Assembly (NCBI GenBank): GCA_032622095.1
Contig: CP136063.1
Coordinates: 215,903,982-215,967,981, forward strand
Length of the DNA: 64,000 nt
Direction of reading: 5' to 3'
From: Siphonodentalium dalli
Taxonomy: Eukaryota > Mollusca > Scaphopoda > Gadilida > Siphonodentaliidae
Below are positions 14,701 to 24,474 of the stretch, piece after piece. The notes beneath the pieces are model-generated. The model made no database searches. It had not been told where the DNA came from and worked only from the letters and a program-made list of their open reading frames with translations. Each line of letters opens with the position of its first letter. Position 1 is the first letter of the stretch. The translations under genes and the position numbers were made by a program.

Positions 14701-17700
14701 TTATAAAATCTCTGCACGGGACTAGTAAGTGTCAACAGAATAGTAATATTGTTGACAGTATTGCTAATGAACATATGATTGTTGTTCGCAGTACCGGGAT
14801 TTTGTATCGCATATTGCGATGTGAAACCGGCCAATTTGCTAATTAAATTATATTAACACAATTTAGAAACACAATTTTTATATCCTGTATTTCCATAAAA
14901 ATTTCCACCCTGCACTTATATTCAAGTCTGCACTTATATTAATTCTGGTCGGTTTTTCCACCCTGCACTTATATTCCAGACTGCACTTTTATTCCAGACA
15001 CGAGAGTAGTCCCCTGCTATAGCTTAATTAGCAAGGGACTGAATTGTTTTACGGAAGAGTGGTAACGTCGGAAGAGCTATACTCGTCCTTTACCTCGGTT
15101 AACAGTATACTTGTATGGCGCACATCAATAGACTACTCGCAAATCGACTCCACCCACCCCGCATGTACAATTTTACTTATATATCAGGATGTTCCACCCA
15201 CTTTGGTGTTCTAAAAACCACCGGAAAGAGATCCGTTAATTAGTTTAATATAACGTGACTGCCATTCTGGGGTGAAGGTCAGAGTATAGCTCTTGCGATG
15301 TTACCCCGCCACCCTGTTTTGCAGCTTGGGGAGACTAGCGATGTAGCACTCTGATCCCAGTTTGACCTTTGCACTGGCCTCCACATTGCACCAAAGATTT
15401 CATGTCTGTCCACATTCCTAAGATTTCAGTAAATCACCTTTAAAAAAAATGCTGGGTGCTTAGTCCGAAAATGCACATTTTTGCGAGCACCGTTTACAGG
15501 ACACTGTTTGACATTCTCATTCGTTTCTGAAGGCAACGTCCGCCGTCATGATTGTGCCGGTAGGAAAACTTTGCTACCGTCCATCGTTAGCCGATTAGAT
15601 GTGACATGCTGATGACGCATGCATGTGTATTTCTCCGTGTCTCAGATGCATGGAACTGGCATTTCCGCCGCTGTTGTAAAACGGAACATTTTCTTATGCA
15701 TGCGCGAACCATGGTCGCTCCCGCCGAACTGTGCCCCTCCCCACCCAGGACCGGACCCATTTATTTTTCCCTAGCGGAAACCCTGGCTTAGGTAACCCAT
15801 TCCATAGGTTAGCAGAAAAGTTACACAAACTGGTATAATCACTACAACTGGTATTATTAACTATAGATGGGCATCCGGCCACTATTTGAAATACTGTAAT
15901 AATTTTGAATGTCTCAAATTAAGGTGAGAATCAGTTATTGCGAGACCTACATAAAACATTGGCGAGACCTGTTTTTCTTTTACAGCATTTTCATTTTTAG
16001 ATAACCTCCAGGTGAACTGAACAGTTGTTCACCTCAAATTTGCAGGCCTGCATAAACATGGATTTAAATGTATGATTTATAATAATTGAACCGGAAAGTG
16101 AATAATAGTTCTATAAGTTAAATACTTTGAAAGCAAAAAAGATTTTTAACTTTAAAGAAAAATTTTGATTAATAATATGGATATGGTATCGCAAGAAGCT
16201 GCTTGTACAGAAAAAAAGACAGACGGACCCAAAACAGTGGTAAAAATCATTGTTCCGAACTCATATTCAAAGAAACTTCCGGAAAATATCCTAACTTGAT
16301 AGCATCCACACAATAAAAATCCAAAAATTTTCTAAGTCAAAAATGAAGTGTAATGTTAGGAAAAACAGTCCGAGCCAACCCTGAGCCGCATCATGTAGAG
16401 AGGGTGTTGTGAGAAACATGTATACCAAATTTTTTTGAAATCGGTTCATATTTGTTAAAGTTATTAAGTCGGATAGAATTTTCTAAGTAAAAAAGTAAGG
16501 CGTAACTTAAAAAAAGAAAGTCGGACCGCAGCGCAATTAGCATCATGCGGAGAGGCGGTCCTAAGGAGATTGCATACAAAAAATTATTGAAATCAGTTCA
16601 TAGTTGTTCGAGTTATGAGGTCGGACGGACGGACACACAGAGAGAGAAAGTGTGACGGCCGGACCGACGCAGTCAATCCAGTATACCCCCCATTTTATAT
16701 GGGGGTATAATAAATATCAGCCCTAGACTAAATACTAGTGGAGAAAGTAGGGAAACAACATGGTCGAGGTACCCTAGCTACCACCTCCCTTTTTGCACTC
16801 AAAATCTCATAAAAACTATAAAACACCTACGTATTTCACCTTTTTGACGAACCGGCTTTTGAAAGAGTTATCAATCCTAACATTTCTGTGCTAACGAAGT
16901 CGTGTCGTGCCAAATTTTATTGTGTTTTTTATTATATTCAGCTGATAAAAGTTGTTATTTAGGATAAACCTGTCAACGAGTGTATTGTAAGCAGCCTTCA
17001 TAATTGGCTACGGCAATCAGCATTGCCGAAGAATTTGCTGAAGCAAACTGGGTCACGGCATAGTGTTGCCGTAGCAGATTGCCGAAGCCAAACAAACTGA
17101 AGTAAGAGGGCTGTGTAAGTGTGCTTTTCGATAGTCTTGCATGTGTTTAAGGTGTTTATGTCCAAAGCAGATTTGTTTTGATATTTTGAGTGCTGAGGTG
17201 GGAGGGTACTTCGAACATGTTGTTTCCCTACTTCTACTAATATTTAGTCCAGGGCTAATATTTATAATGGCCAACAACAGTGCACTAACTTGACTAAGTC
17301 TAGAACTAGATGTTTTGCGGACTATTGTGGTCCATAAATCTGAAGTGATATGTCTAGCGTCTATCAATTTTATAGGCTGAGGAGTCAGGTACGTATATAA
17401 TATATGCCGATTGGCAATAATAATTAATATATTACTGTATATACTATAGTATATAACCTTTATACTTATAAGTTATAGCCATATAGGCCTAGTCATTATG
17501 ATTATACTTTTATAGAGCAATTGGAAGAGTGCTGCACGTGTTATTTTCGTTTCAGGCAAAATAATTTGACACCAGCATAAATATTCGTACTTCAGCTCAA
17601 ATCAGGAATGAATATGAATAAGACCTCCCATTACCGGCGGATTCATCGCCCATGGCTGATGATCATGGCATTCGAAACTCGAAATCATGGAAATGGGCGA

Positions 17701-17881
17701 AAAAAGGAAAGACATTTTTCTATGTTCAGTTACAAATGCGTCTGAAAGCGAGTTACATTGGACTATTTGTGCTCAATGTTAGAAAATATTGGTTGTATTA
17801 GATACAATTTAAAAGGTGTTACGAATGTCAAGAAGAACTAACATCTTGCGTGTTAGAATTGTCGGGTTTTTCGTCCGACAT
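2656..17881 (-). CDS. DEK: DEK homologue, 5' five coding exons (gene continues beyond left edge)
   Basis: Partial gene of five coding exons joined in phase: complement(17843..17881, 11650..11971, 9481..9633, 4333..4412, 2656..2750), 689 coding bases, 229 full codons plus two bases. Every intron has GT-AG ends. The product starts with an acidic Glu/Asp/Lys-rich tail (residues about 1-120). A basic stretch RKREKKKVERF and VGKGTKLCDM follow, matching the KREKKKVER / GKGQKLC signature of vertebrate DEK. The last two exons (SHQIEKTKADDLRPLYQMFF and EIKKHLRQFCG) match the start of the DEK pseudo-SAP domain. DEK is a nuclear chromatin architectural protein that binds structured DNA and histones. The SAP box and C-terminal DNA-binding domain are not seen in this window and should lie to the left. 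Family identity is strong; the normally conserved LLYNRPG and GFPFEK stretches are divergent here. Confidence 0.87.
2751..4332. other. DEK intron 4
   Basis: Mostly unassigned single-copy-looking AT-rich sequence. A tail at 4180-4300 (gacggatggacaggcgatcg ... agacttt-gtctcaggtgatct) resembles the inverse head of the cgtc repeats. No convincing coding signal. Confidence 0.45.
4333..4412 (-). CDS. DEK: DEK coding exon 4, start of pseudo-SAP domain
   Basis: The acceptor is actattttacag (ending 4413) and the donor gtaagt begins at 4332. The 80 bp enter at phase 1 and leave at phase 0. It encodes V-SHQIEKTKADDLRPLYQMFF-MRGRGT, aligning with the DEK segment around HFFLSKKKTDELRNLHKLLY. The conserved NRPG turn is replaced by MRGRG. 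The exon sits among foldback repeats and was recognised only through the in-phase splice sites and similarity. Confidence 0.82.
4690..4780. repeat. Short clustered copies of the AGTCATATTGGACTC motif
   Basis: Two direct copies of agtcatattggactcccga, followed by an inverted acaatatgacttc and a further catattggactcc. They share the centre of the 5034-5196 foldback. Overlapping ORFs are not gene-like. Confidence 0.6.
5034..5196. repeat. Foldback repeat around AGTCATATTGGACTC
   Basis: Long imperfect inverted repeat. The left arm (tacaatgttgtgtacagtat ... caggttgtggtgaaaagtca) pairs with the right arm (tgacttttcaccacaacctg ... atactgtacacaacattgta). The central motif, agtcatattggactc, also occurs three or four times at 4700-4770 in both orientations. 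Non-coding MITE-like. Confidence 0.75.
6611..6818. mobile_element. TTAA-flanked piggyBac-type MITE
   Basis: TTAA at 6607-6610 and 6819-6822. Termini are ccatttgagtgccagg / cctggcactcaaaggg in inverted orientation. Internal AT-rich tract, then aatgcattggcacagggtat. Same family as the copies at 25925, 33590 and 39566. Confidence 0.75.
7188..7315. mobile_element. TTAA-flanked palindromic MITE (short subfamily)
   Basis: TTAA flanks at 7184-7187 and 7316-7319. Arms ccctttcagtgccaagtccg ... catattccttgatcattttt and their inverse form a near-perfect 60-bp stem. Same subfamily as 60426-60605 and 63134-63344, with a shorter loop. Confidence 0.85.
7519..9345. mobile_element. Transposon-like element with short inverted termini in DEK intron 3
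   Basis: Left end tttgtttgtccactcccgac matches inverted right end (gggccgggagtggacaaaca). Target duplication not resolved. The interior has a plus-strand coding relic near 8325-8513 with DQRTNAFDILLGTSKEK and a second protein-like stretch about 8630-9130. Both are interrupted by stops. Internal foldback at about 8040-8120 (taatatttggac / gtccaaatatta). Confidence 0.5.
8325..8513 (+). pseudogene. Coding relic (NAFDILL motif) inside the 7519-9345 element
   Basis: The frame reads TLKFVKFTLTERVPESETAQ, then RTNAFDILLGTSKEKVLSKF. It has low-bias, protein-like composition, but stops precede it upstream and there is no splice support. I think it is a fragment of a gene carried by the transposon; the family is unknown to me. 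Confidence 0.25.
9481..9633 (-). CDS. DEK: DEK coding exon 3, basic motif
   Basis: The acceptor is ctttatatttcag, ending at 9634; the donor gtgagt starts at 9480. The exon is 153 bp, entering at phase 1 and leaving at phase 1. It encodes RGRKREKKKVERFEM and EMPVGKGTKLCDM, the clearest DEK-family match in the window. It lies only about 135 bp from the right end of the inverted-repeat element at 7519-9345, which occupies the downstream intron. Confidence 0.9.
9634..11649. other. DEK intron 2
   Basis: Contains a ...cccataactctggg... repeat (9780-10110), a half foldback MITE (10121), a block related to 410-560 (10233-10330) and agggtttccgctaggggttg at 10676, with its inverse ctg at about 11490-11510. 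Nothing else recognisable. Confidence 0.45.
10121..10228. mobile_element. Half copy of the TA-flanked foldback MITE
   Basis: Contains gtagtgccctaaataatcga and aggaaatatggcttgttgcc through catcggaaactctcac. Only one arm is present. Confidence 0.65.
11650..11971 (-). CDS. DEK: DEK coding exon 2, acidic region
   Basis: The acceptor is tttttttctgcag, ending at 11972; the donor gtacgt starts at 11649. Phase in is 0, phase out is 1. The exon encodes about 107 residues dominated by Glu, Asp and Lys, such as EEVDADEVDKKANKEDEDKE. This corresponds to the acidic N-terminal tract of DEK, though it is longer and more lysine-interspersed than the near-pure Glu run in vertebrates. The last base plus TG of the next exon forms Leu. 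An unspliced reading would end in KCT-stop three codons later. Confidence 0.82.
13071..13224 (+). repeat. 22-bp GC-rich minisatellite, 7 units
   Basis: Seven 22-bp units of the form gccgcggtgtacttgccgtt-cg, preceded by a more degenerate GC-rich stretch from about 12995. It lies in DEK intron 1. Several long ORFs on both strands here are repeat artefacts. Confidence 0.9.
14516..15006. mobile_element. TA-flanked MITE with ctctcgtgtctggaataaa termini
   Basis: TA at 14514-14515 and 15007-15008. Inverted termini ctctcgtgtctggaataaa / tttattccagacacgagag. Subterminal accctgcacttatattccag-type repeats occur several times on both sides. Non-coding, in DEK intron 1. Confidence 0.85.
17843..17881 (-). 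CDS. DEK: DEK coding exon 1 (start codon)
   Basis: ATG at 17881-17879 opens MSDEKPDNSNTQD (13 codons) and stops at a gttagt donor (17842-17837). The end phase is 0. It joins in frame to exon 2, which begins GAA CCA ATG GAA. Support comes from the in-frame junction, the acidic composition and the promoter-like motifs immediately upstream. Without splicing, the frame closes four codons later. The alternative is that translation starts at the exon 2 ATG (11965), with this exon acting as 5' UTR. Confidence 0.68.
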
Positions 17882-17904
17882 CCTTTCTGATTCCAGATGT
17901 TTTT

Positions 17905-18025
17905 TTCTAAATGGCGGCAAAATGGCTGCCAATCACAAAGCACCAATGAAATTGTACGTCACAAAAATCGTGTAGAAAACGGCATCTGATTGGATATTAC
18001 TTTCAAGAAATGCGGAAGTGAAAAT
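17905..18025 (-). promoter_or_regulatory. Candidate DEK promoter, possibly divergent
   Basis: Immediately upstream of the DEK ATG is a cluster of housekeeping-type motifs. Two YY1-like sites (GCCGCCATTT and GCCATTTT on the minus strand, 17909-17930) are present. CCAAT boxes lie at 17929-17933 and 17943-17947, with an inverted one (ATTGG) at 17989-17993. A CRE-like TACGTCAC lies at 17955-17962 and an ETS-like GCGGAAGTG at 18012-18020. There is no clear TATA box. The motifs are seen directly; promoter function is inferred from position. Transcription could also run rightwards toward the RNF144A-like gene, but no plus-strand 5' exon was identified. Confidence 0.55.
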
Positions 18026-18953
18026 TGTCGAAACAATATCGGTGAACCTTCGAAAATGGAGTAACAAAATACTGATATCAGCTGAAAAAGGTCCGTTTAC
18101 TCAAATTACTGTCGGTTGTTATTAGCGATAAAGTTTGCAGAATTGTCCCCCGATCTAGATATATTTCTAAAGCCTCAAAACAGTTATTGAATACCAGCGG
18201 AGGCGATAAGATTCCCCCAGAGGCCAGACGCAGGGGCTACGATACCACGACAGAGCGGTACTGCCGATAGCCGATGCTGGGGGATGGGGCTGGGGAGGGA
18301 GGGTTGCTATACTGTGATGATCATTCCATATTAGTGATGAGCGATATGACGATTTATAATATGACTATCATCACATCAGGTCGGCACAGGTCAATTCATT
18401 GTAGCGATAACAGGTTTATTATAATTTATATGACATGAATTTTATTTAAAAAGCACCATTAATTATGAAATGAAACCACCAGTAACAAGAATAAAGAAGG
18501 AACAATTTTTGTATAATAAATCGTCCAGCTTTTTTACGAACATGCGCAGTATGCGAGATAGAGAAGGGTGGTATGACATCGATCGGATCAAACTGCAGCT
18601 GATCCGATGGTCAGGAAATGATCGCTATACAATAGCGGTACCGGTATTGGGTAAAGAAAAATGATAGTCATATAATAAGACGATTTATTATATGACTATC
18701 ATCAGGTCGGCACAGGTGCCAAATGAGCTACATAGCTCATTTGACTCTGAGCTCACGTAGCTAAATTGAGGTAAATTTTTAATGTGATTTCATTTTCAGT
18801 CTGTTCCTTCAAGTCTTCAGTTCAACACCTAATGCAAAATATCGCGCTCCGAATTTAATTTTACTGGATCAACATAACAATGATCTTCACAAAAATAACT
18901 TGCGCTCATCTACTCAAAACAGTCTTGATATATTTTAAGTGACATTTGCTTAA

Positions 18954-19417
18954 AGGCACGCGAGGCCTTAATTGTCGAAAATATTCATATTTGTTCCAAA
19001 CACTGTAAACAGAAAAACATTAAAACGCATACAGTTTCGTTCATATATACCATGACCATTGCGTAAACAGCATGTTATCATAAAGACATACCGGTACTAT
19101 ATTTTACCTAAGCAAGAGCCTGATTGTGTTACTGGCTAATCACACACAAATGGCAGAAATGCTCTTTATTAGTTCCATATCAAGAATTCAGCAACAAAGA
19201 ACGCTCTTTATGTTTACCATCATAATATAAACAAACACCAGAAAAGTTACTTTTTATACTCTTGTTTACATATGACAATAACATATTGTTTATGCGGTAT
19301 TTCTTATTTGTATACGGACAAAGTCTGTCTACATTTTGATGTTCTTTTTGTTTGTGGCGGTTTTTGACGGGTGGAACTATTTTCACAGCATACCCACCAC
19401 CAAGGCCAACCGTACCT
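18954..19417. mobile_element. TTAA-flanked MITE, AGGYACG family, copy A
   Basis: TTAA at 18950-18953 and 19418-19421. Termini aggcacgcgaggcc / ggccaaccgtacct. The 464-bp body closely matches the reverse complement of copy B at 50746-51239. Confidence 0.85.
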
Positions 19418-20624
19418 TTAAGGATTTACACTTATGTTTTCATTAAAATTCGGAAGGGAAAATAGTTTTTAGTTGACTTTTCATTCGGGAAATCTTGCCT
19501 TGTCAGTTTCGCCACGCCATCTTTGATCTTATCCCAAGATTAAATGAAACAAACATTTTGATTGGCACCTCAAAACAGTCTCTCGCTATGTGTTTATTAG
19601 TAGGATTTCAATTGAATTTCACTGGTTAGAACATATGGAAAGCCACGTGCTTAACCATATCGACAAATAGAAAATACAGTAAGCGATGCGTAAAATTATA
19701 CAGTAGAATACGAATGTATTGACCGCTCGTGCTTCCGTATTTCTCCTAATGCAGGGTTTCCGCTGGGGGGTAGGGGAATGGGGCTGGTAGTCATCAAGGG
19801 GAAAAATCCAGGTAAAAGTAGCCTGTTTTAGCACTGGTTGAACTACTTTCGTTATATTGGCCAATAGAATCGTGTGAGAGTAGAAATGGCAGATTGTTTT
19901 GTTCTATTTCTGCCCAAGTGCCAAGCTATCAAACCTTATACATGTACCTGTAACTAACGTAACTAACCAGCCTCAAAGGCATAGCTTCTAGCGATGTCAG
20001 TTCCGATCAATACCTGTTTCATTTTTCTGTATAACAACGCGTTTAGAGTGTGTACACTCACAAGATATAAAATAAATTCACCTTTTAAAATTCCTTAGTA
20101 CTATTCCAACAAAATTCAGAAGTTTTAAACATCTTTATACCTTTATAGACATGCAGTATGTCCTGGGGTATGGCAGGAGGGGAAAACTTGGCATGGGGAA
20201 CGGGGCCGTCAAGGAAATACATTCCAGGTAAATTCATATGCAGAAGCGGCAGTTTTATGTACACAATTCGTAAGTTCGATAAAAAGGTTAACCTATCTCA
20301 TAAAAGTGTTAATCAAATCGCCTTTGCATGGCTGTTTTAATTAGTTGTACTGAAGGTGTTTCTGTGAAGCTTCACATGCAGTCTAACTAATGAAATTAAA
20401 ATTGCGTCGCGATATTTCGCGTTAGGTGTTCAACTGAAGGAACAGACTGAAATCACATTAAAAATTTAGCTCGATTTAGCTATGTGAGCTCAAATGAGCT
20501 ATTTAGCTCATTTGGCACCTGTGCCCGACCTGATCATTTTTCTTTCCCCAATACCACTATAGTAAAGTGATCATTTCCCGACTGGTGATCGGATCAGCTG
20601 CAGTTTGATCTGATGTCATACCAC

Positions 20625-21828
20625 TAGTGACGAGCCGATGATCGGAAACGACAATTGGAATCGGCCGATTGTGGCCCATCGGATGACAATCGGTACTCGG
20701 GTATCAACATCGGCATTTCCGATTGTCTAAATAGTAAATAGGTGCTTGTTTTTCTTCAATAAACTGTGTTAAATATAACGATGTTTTGTTGAATAAATGA
20801 CCAGTAAACATGGGGAAACTGTAACCAAACACAAATTTGATGATATACAGCCAGGACCTGACTAACACAGGTATAAACCCACGAAAGTACATGTCACCTG
20901 ACACATAATTACGCAGTTTACTGCATTCACCGCTCTTCAGTTATTATATATCGAATGAATTAAAATAATTATGTAAAATAGCCCGACGAGACCCATTATA
21001 TTGTGTAGTGTGTTTACAACATCCCATTGTTCACCAATGTACTATTCAACGTAGTGACCGCTAATCACCAGTATTCAAACTGATTCAAACTGATAATCAG
21101 GTCAGCCAGTGACCTCAACGACCTCTTGTCAAAAGCCGACATAAAAAATCTGTAGACAGTAAACAAGTGTTGCGTCATGCCCTGTTTTCTTGGTATGGTC
21201 TCTACCGTTGAGTTCAGGATAATGTGGTATAACATCAAAATCCCTTCCTCAGACAGAAGTCTCACGTAGAATTCTTGTATTTTATTAATTGGATAGGGAT
21301 ATTTACACTGGTAACATTATTATTAATATTTTAATTATTTTTATTTAATTAAACAGTTTGTTCTTGTTTTGATGTGAACGGTCATGCACTCTTCCGAGTT
21401 GTCATCGCGGTGAATGCCAAAACTCACCTGTATCTGTAATTGTAGCCAGAATTCAGACCCCCTTATTGACTTACAGTTGTATATGGCGCATGCACATTTT
21501 GAGGGGAAATACTGGGTCAACAAGTAGCGACTTATAGACAGAAATCTACGGTAAATTGAGCATAATATAACATGTGTATTGGTTGTCAGGACGCAGAAAT
21601 TCTTCACATGTCCACCCATACCTACCTTTATATTTACCCAAACGTAAATTTATGTATACTGGTATATTACAGATGTTGTTGCTTCCAAATCGACATAGTA
21701 TATAACACATATAACATATTTTGGTATAATTATTACAATAATCGGAATCGGCACCTGAATCGGCCGATTGTGATCTCAAATAATCGGTAATCGGCGCAAG
21801 GCTCTATTTAACAATCGGCTCATCACTA
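20625..21828. mobile_element. hAT-type non-autonomous element, copy 1
   Basis: Inverted termini tagtgacgagccgat ... atcggctcatcacta are flanked by a perfect 8-bp duplication cataccac (20617-20624 and 21829-21836). The subterminal part is rich in short inverted cggaatcggccgattg motifs. The 1204-bp body has no intact transposase. It sits in the right arm of a longer inverted repeat. Confidence 0.9.
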
Positions 21829-21999
21829 CATACCACCCTTCTCTATCTCGCATACTATGATACTGCGCATGTCCATAAAAATCCGGACGATTTATTGCAC
21901 AAAAATATTTCCTTCTTTATTCTTGTTACATGTGGTTTCATTTCATAATTAATTGTGCTTTTTAAATAAAAATCATGTCATATAATAAACCTGCTATCA

Positions 22000-22145
22000 C
22001 TGCAATGAATTGATCTGGTCTTCGCATCAAGTCTCGTTGAATAGGTCAGATCGCTGGATCAAACTCGACGCCTTGTTTGATCTAGCGATCTGACCTCTTC
22101 AACATTGACGTGATACTTCGCCCAGATCAATTCACTGCAGTAATA
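22000..22145. repeat. Foldback flanking the long inverted repeat
   Basis: Arms gatctggtcttcgcatcaag ... aggtcagatcgctggatcaaa and tttgatctagcgatctgacc ... cttcgcccagatcaattcac pair imperfectly around a short loop. It partly overlaps the outer end of the long inverted repeat. Confidence 0.6.
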
Positions 22146-22839
22146 ACATGTATATATCGGGTATATCGATCGATCCGGTTTTAAATTTGACATCGTCAAT
22201 AATATCGTCTGAAAAATATTGTAATACTGTCCAAGTTGTAATATTTTCCATGTAGTATGATGTACCGGTATGCTGAAACCCATCATATGGTCCCAACAAA
22301 CAGGGAAGTTAGATTAAGTATAATAGTCCCAAACTACCCGGAAACATGTGGTCGAAAAAGTTTTAAAACATCGGAGCACGTGCTTGTCAAGTTGGATATG
22401 CTTTGTTGGAAACATCAAAGCGCTAGCATTAGTTGCCTACATTGTGAGATGATTGGTACCGGTATGCCGTGAACATGCAACTGGCACAATGACAAGTTGG
22501 TGCAGCTTGCCTTGTCAACCGTAACTGGTTCACTAATTTGTCATCGAAACTGTGCTTTGAACACTACTTACAGTTTATATTATACCTGACCAAATTAGGA
22601 GTTGAAAGTTGTTGCTTCGCCATCGGCAAACTATCAGATGTTGCAGATGAGTGGTCATTATACTGTGATGTACTATAATCAATGTGCAATACACATTTAC
22701 TAAACCTCGCATGGCCCACAAATTGTAAATAAAACATAGGGATGTATTGTGTAAAGATGGAAATTTATTCATGAAATATTGTATATATTAGATACATTGT
22801 ACTTACCAATTGTTATATACCAAAATAATATTACGATAA

Positions 22840-22908
22840 TATCATTTATCGTAATGTTGTCACCATAATATCGCGATATTTTTTTTGGTCAATATTGCCC
22901 AGCCCTAT
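22840..22908. mobile_element. Possible solo end of a second hAT-like element
   Basis: The sequence ends caatattgcccagccctat, the inverse of the common hAT terminus CAGGGCTGGGCAATA, after an ataatatcgcgatatt tract. No partner end or target duplication found. Confidence 0.4.
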
Positions 22909-23506
22909 TGCATATCTCCGTGACAAGGGGCTAACCCTCCCCAACAGTGGGTGTTGTTACCCTCCCCCAACCCTCTCATTGGTTCCAAGATTCAATAGAG
23001 TTTATTTGGTACCAATTTCATCTGTATCTCAAATCTCAACTGTCATTCTGTGTTTTTACAGTAACCTCTCGATTGTAGTACGCAATGGAGGATAAAGATG
23101 ATATTGATGTTTCTGCGCATCCGTCCCCTGAACTATTTTGAACAGTAATGATTGTTCTAAAAAAATAATGTTTATGTTGACTGGTGTTTGCGAATATCAG
23201 TTGGTATGGCCTTAAGTTTATAGGGTTCACCTAAATTTAGCAAGTCCCTAGAAATAGGGTCCCCCCCCAAAAGAAGACCGACGAAGGCCGGCAAAGTCCT
23301 GCGCATTATATATTATAATACAATGAATAAAATAGGATAGTATGGCATATCTACATGCGCTACATCTCATGTATCAATTTTGTTCAAATTAAATTAATAT
23401 TTTTGGGTCAAAATATCATTTTTAAATATGCGATACCAGTCAGATCGCCGGTCTTCTGTCAAGTAGCGATTGTTGTCGCAGTTAATTAACAAGAAGAGCA
23501 GAGCTA

Positions 23507-23719
23507 CAGTAATGCTCTAATTAATCGACCTCTTAACCAAAGCAGAATTATGGGTAACTTTTCAGGATTTAGTCGGAAATATGGCTTGTTGCCATTCATC
23601 GGATAGCTCTCCCCGAGAGCTTTCCGATGAATGGCAACAAGCCATATTTCCGACTAAATCCTGAAAAGTTATCCATAATTCTGCTTTGGTTAAGAGGTCG
23701 ATTAATTAGAGCATTACTG
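23507..23719. mobile_element. TA-flanked foldback MITE, full copy
   Basis: TA at 23505-23506 and 23720-23721. Termini cagtaatgctctaattaatc and their inverse; two arms of about 100 bp pair almost perfectly around ctctccccgagag. TA duplication and CAGTAATGC ends suggest a Tc1/mariner (pogo/Tigger-like) origin. Confidence 0.85.
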
Positions 23720-24474
23720 TATATGATAATTGGGCTTTCAACGCCAGTGGCTTCATTAAGGAGAAGGTCAAGTGACCTTGACTTCTGAGTGTGACTTGAT
23801 GTGGTATTGGAAACAACAGGTGTTTATATGGCGGGTCATCTTGGAACTGTTCCATTATAATGTTGGTGTATTTATTTTTGGATTTTATATTGATTTTTCA
23901 AATGTAGGTCAAGTGATCACTGGTGCAACTCTAATTTTTGCTCCACAGATTTGTATAGAAATCCCCATTCAAAATTGTTCACTTGACCTCCCCCTTAAGT
24001 GGATTTACTAATGGTAAGATAAGATATGTTTTAATGATCTTTTAACACACATTATTGTAGGTCAGTCTACATATAAAGATAAATTAGACAAAGGAATACA
24101 TGGTATATAAGTGATATAACACGTACCAGATTAACAGAAATTAGTTAGATGTAGAATATCAAATTATTAAATTATTACTGGACATAGGTCACCTGCGGAA
24201 GGATGCGATGTACCAGTTTTTCAAAGTTTTATTAAGTTGTTTTGTTTTATTCTACTCACTTTTTAATATAATTTAATTAATATGATTTATATATTTTTGA
24301 ATGTGAATATATGTCAGTTACCGTTTATATATCCTGAGAATAATTGTGTTTGTGATAATGCTGTTTTCACTGTGTAAACACATGTTTGTAATTAATTTTC
24401 ACTGGACTGGTGTTTGTTTTTGTAGGACAAATTGAGGATATTTTTTGGAGTTTCTCCCTTGAAGATTCGTTTAT

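Larger units (their letters stand above)
11972..17842. other. DEK intron 1
   Basis: Holds the 13071 minisatellite, the 14516 MITE, tttccgcc/ggaaaccc fragments at 13755 and 15776, and decayed gtcggacggacggacacaca-type repeats at 16200-16720. Remaining sequence unassigned. No coding exon seen on either strand. Confidence 0.45.
18378..22030. repeat. Long inverted repeat (arms about 490 bp and longer) with nested elements
   Basis: The left arm (about 18378-18865: tcaattcattgtagcgataa ... ttcagttcaacacctaatgc) is matched in inverse by a right arm at about 20390-22030. That arm is split by hAT copy 1. The spacer holds a TTAA element (18954-19417) and a tttccgctgggg repeat. A smaller hairpin lies in the left arm at 18664-18706 (atgatagtcatataataaga). 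Confidence 0.7.
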
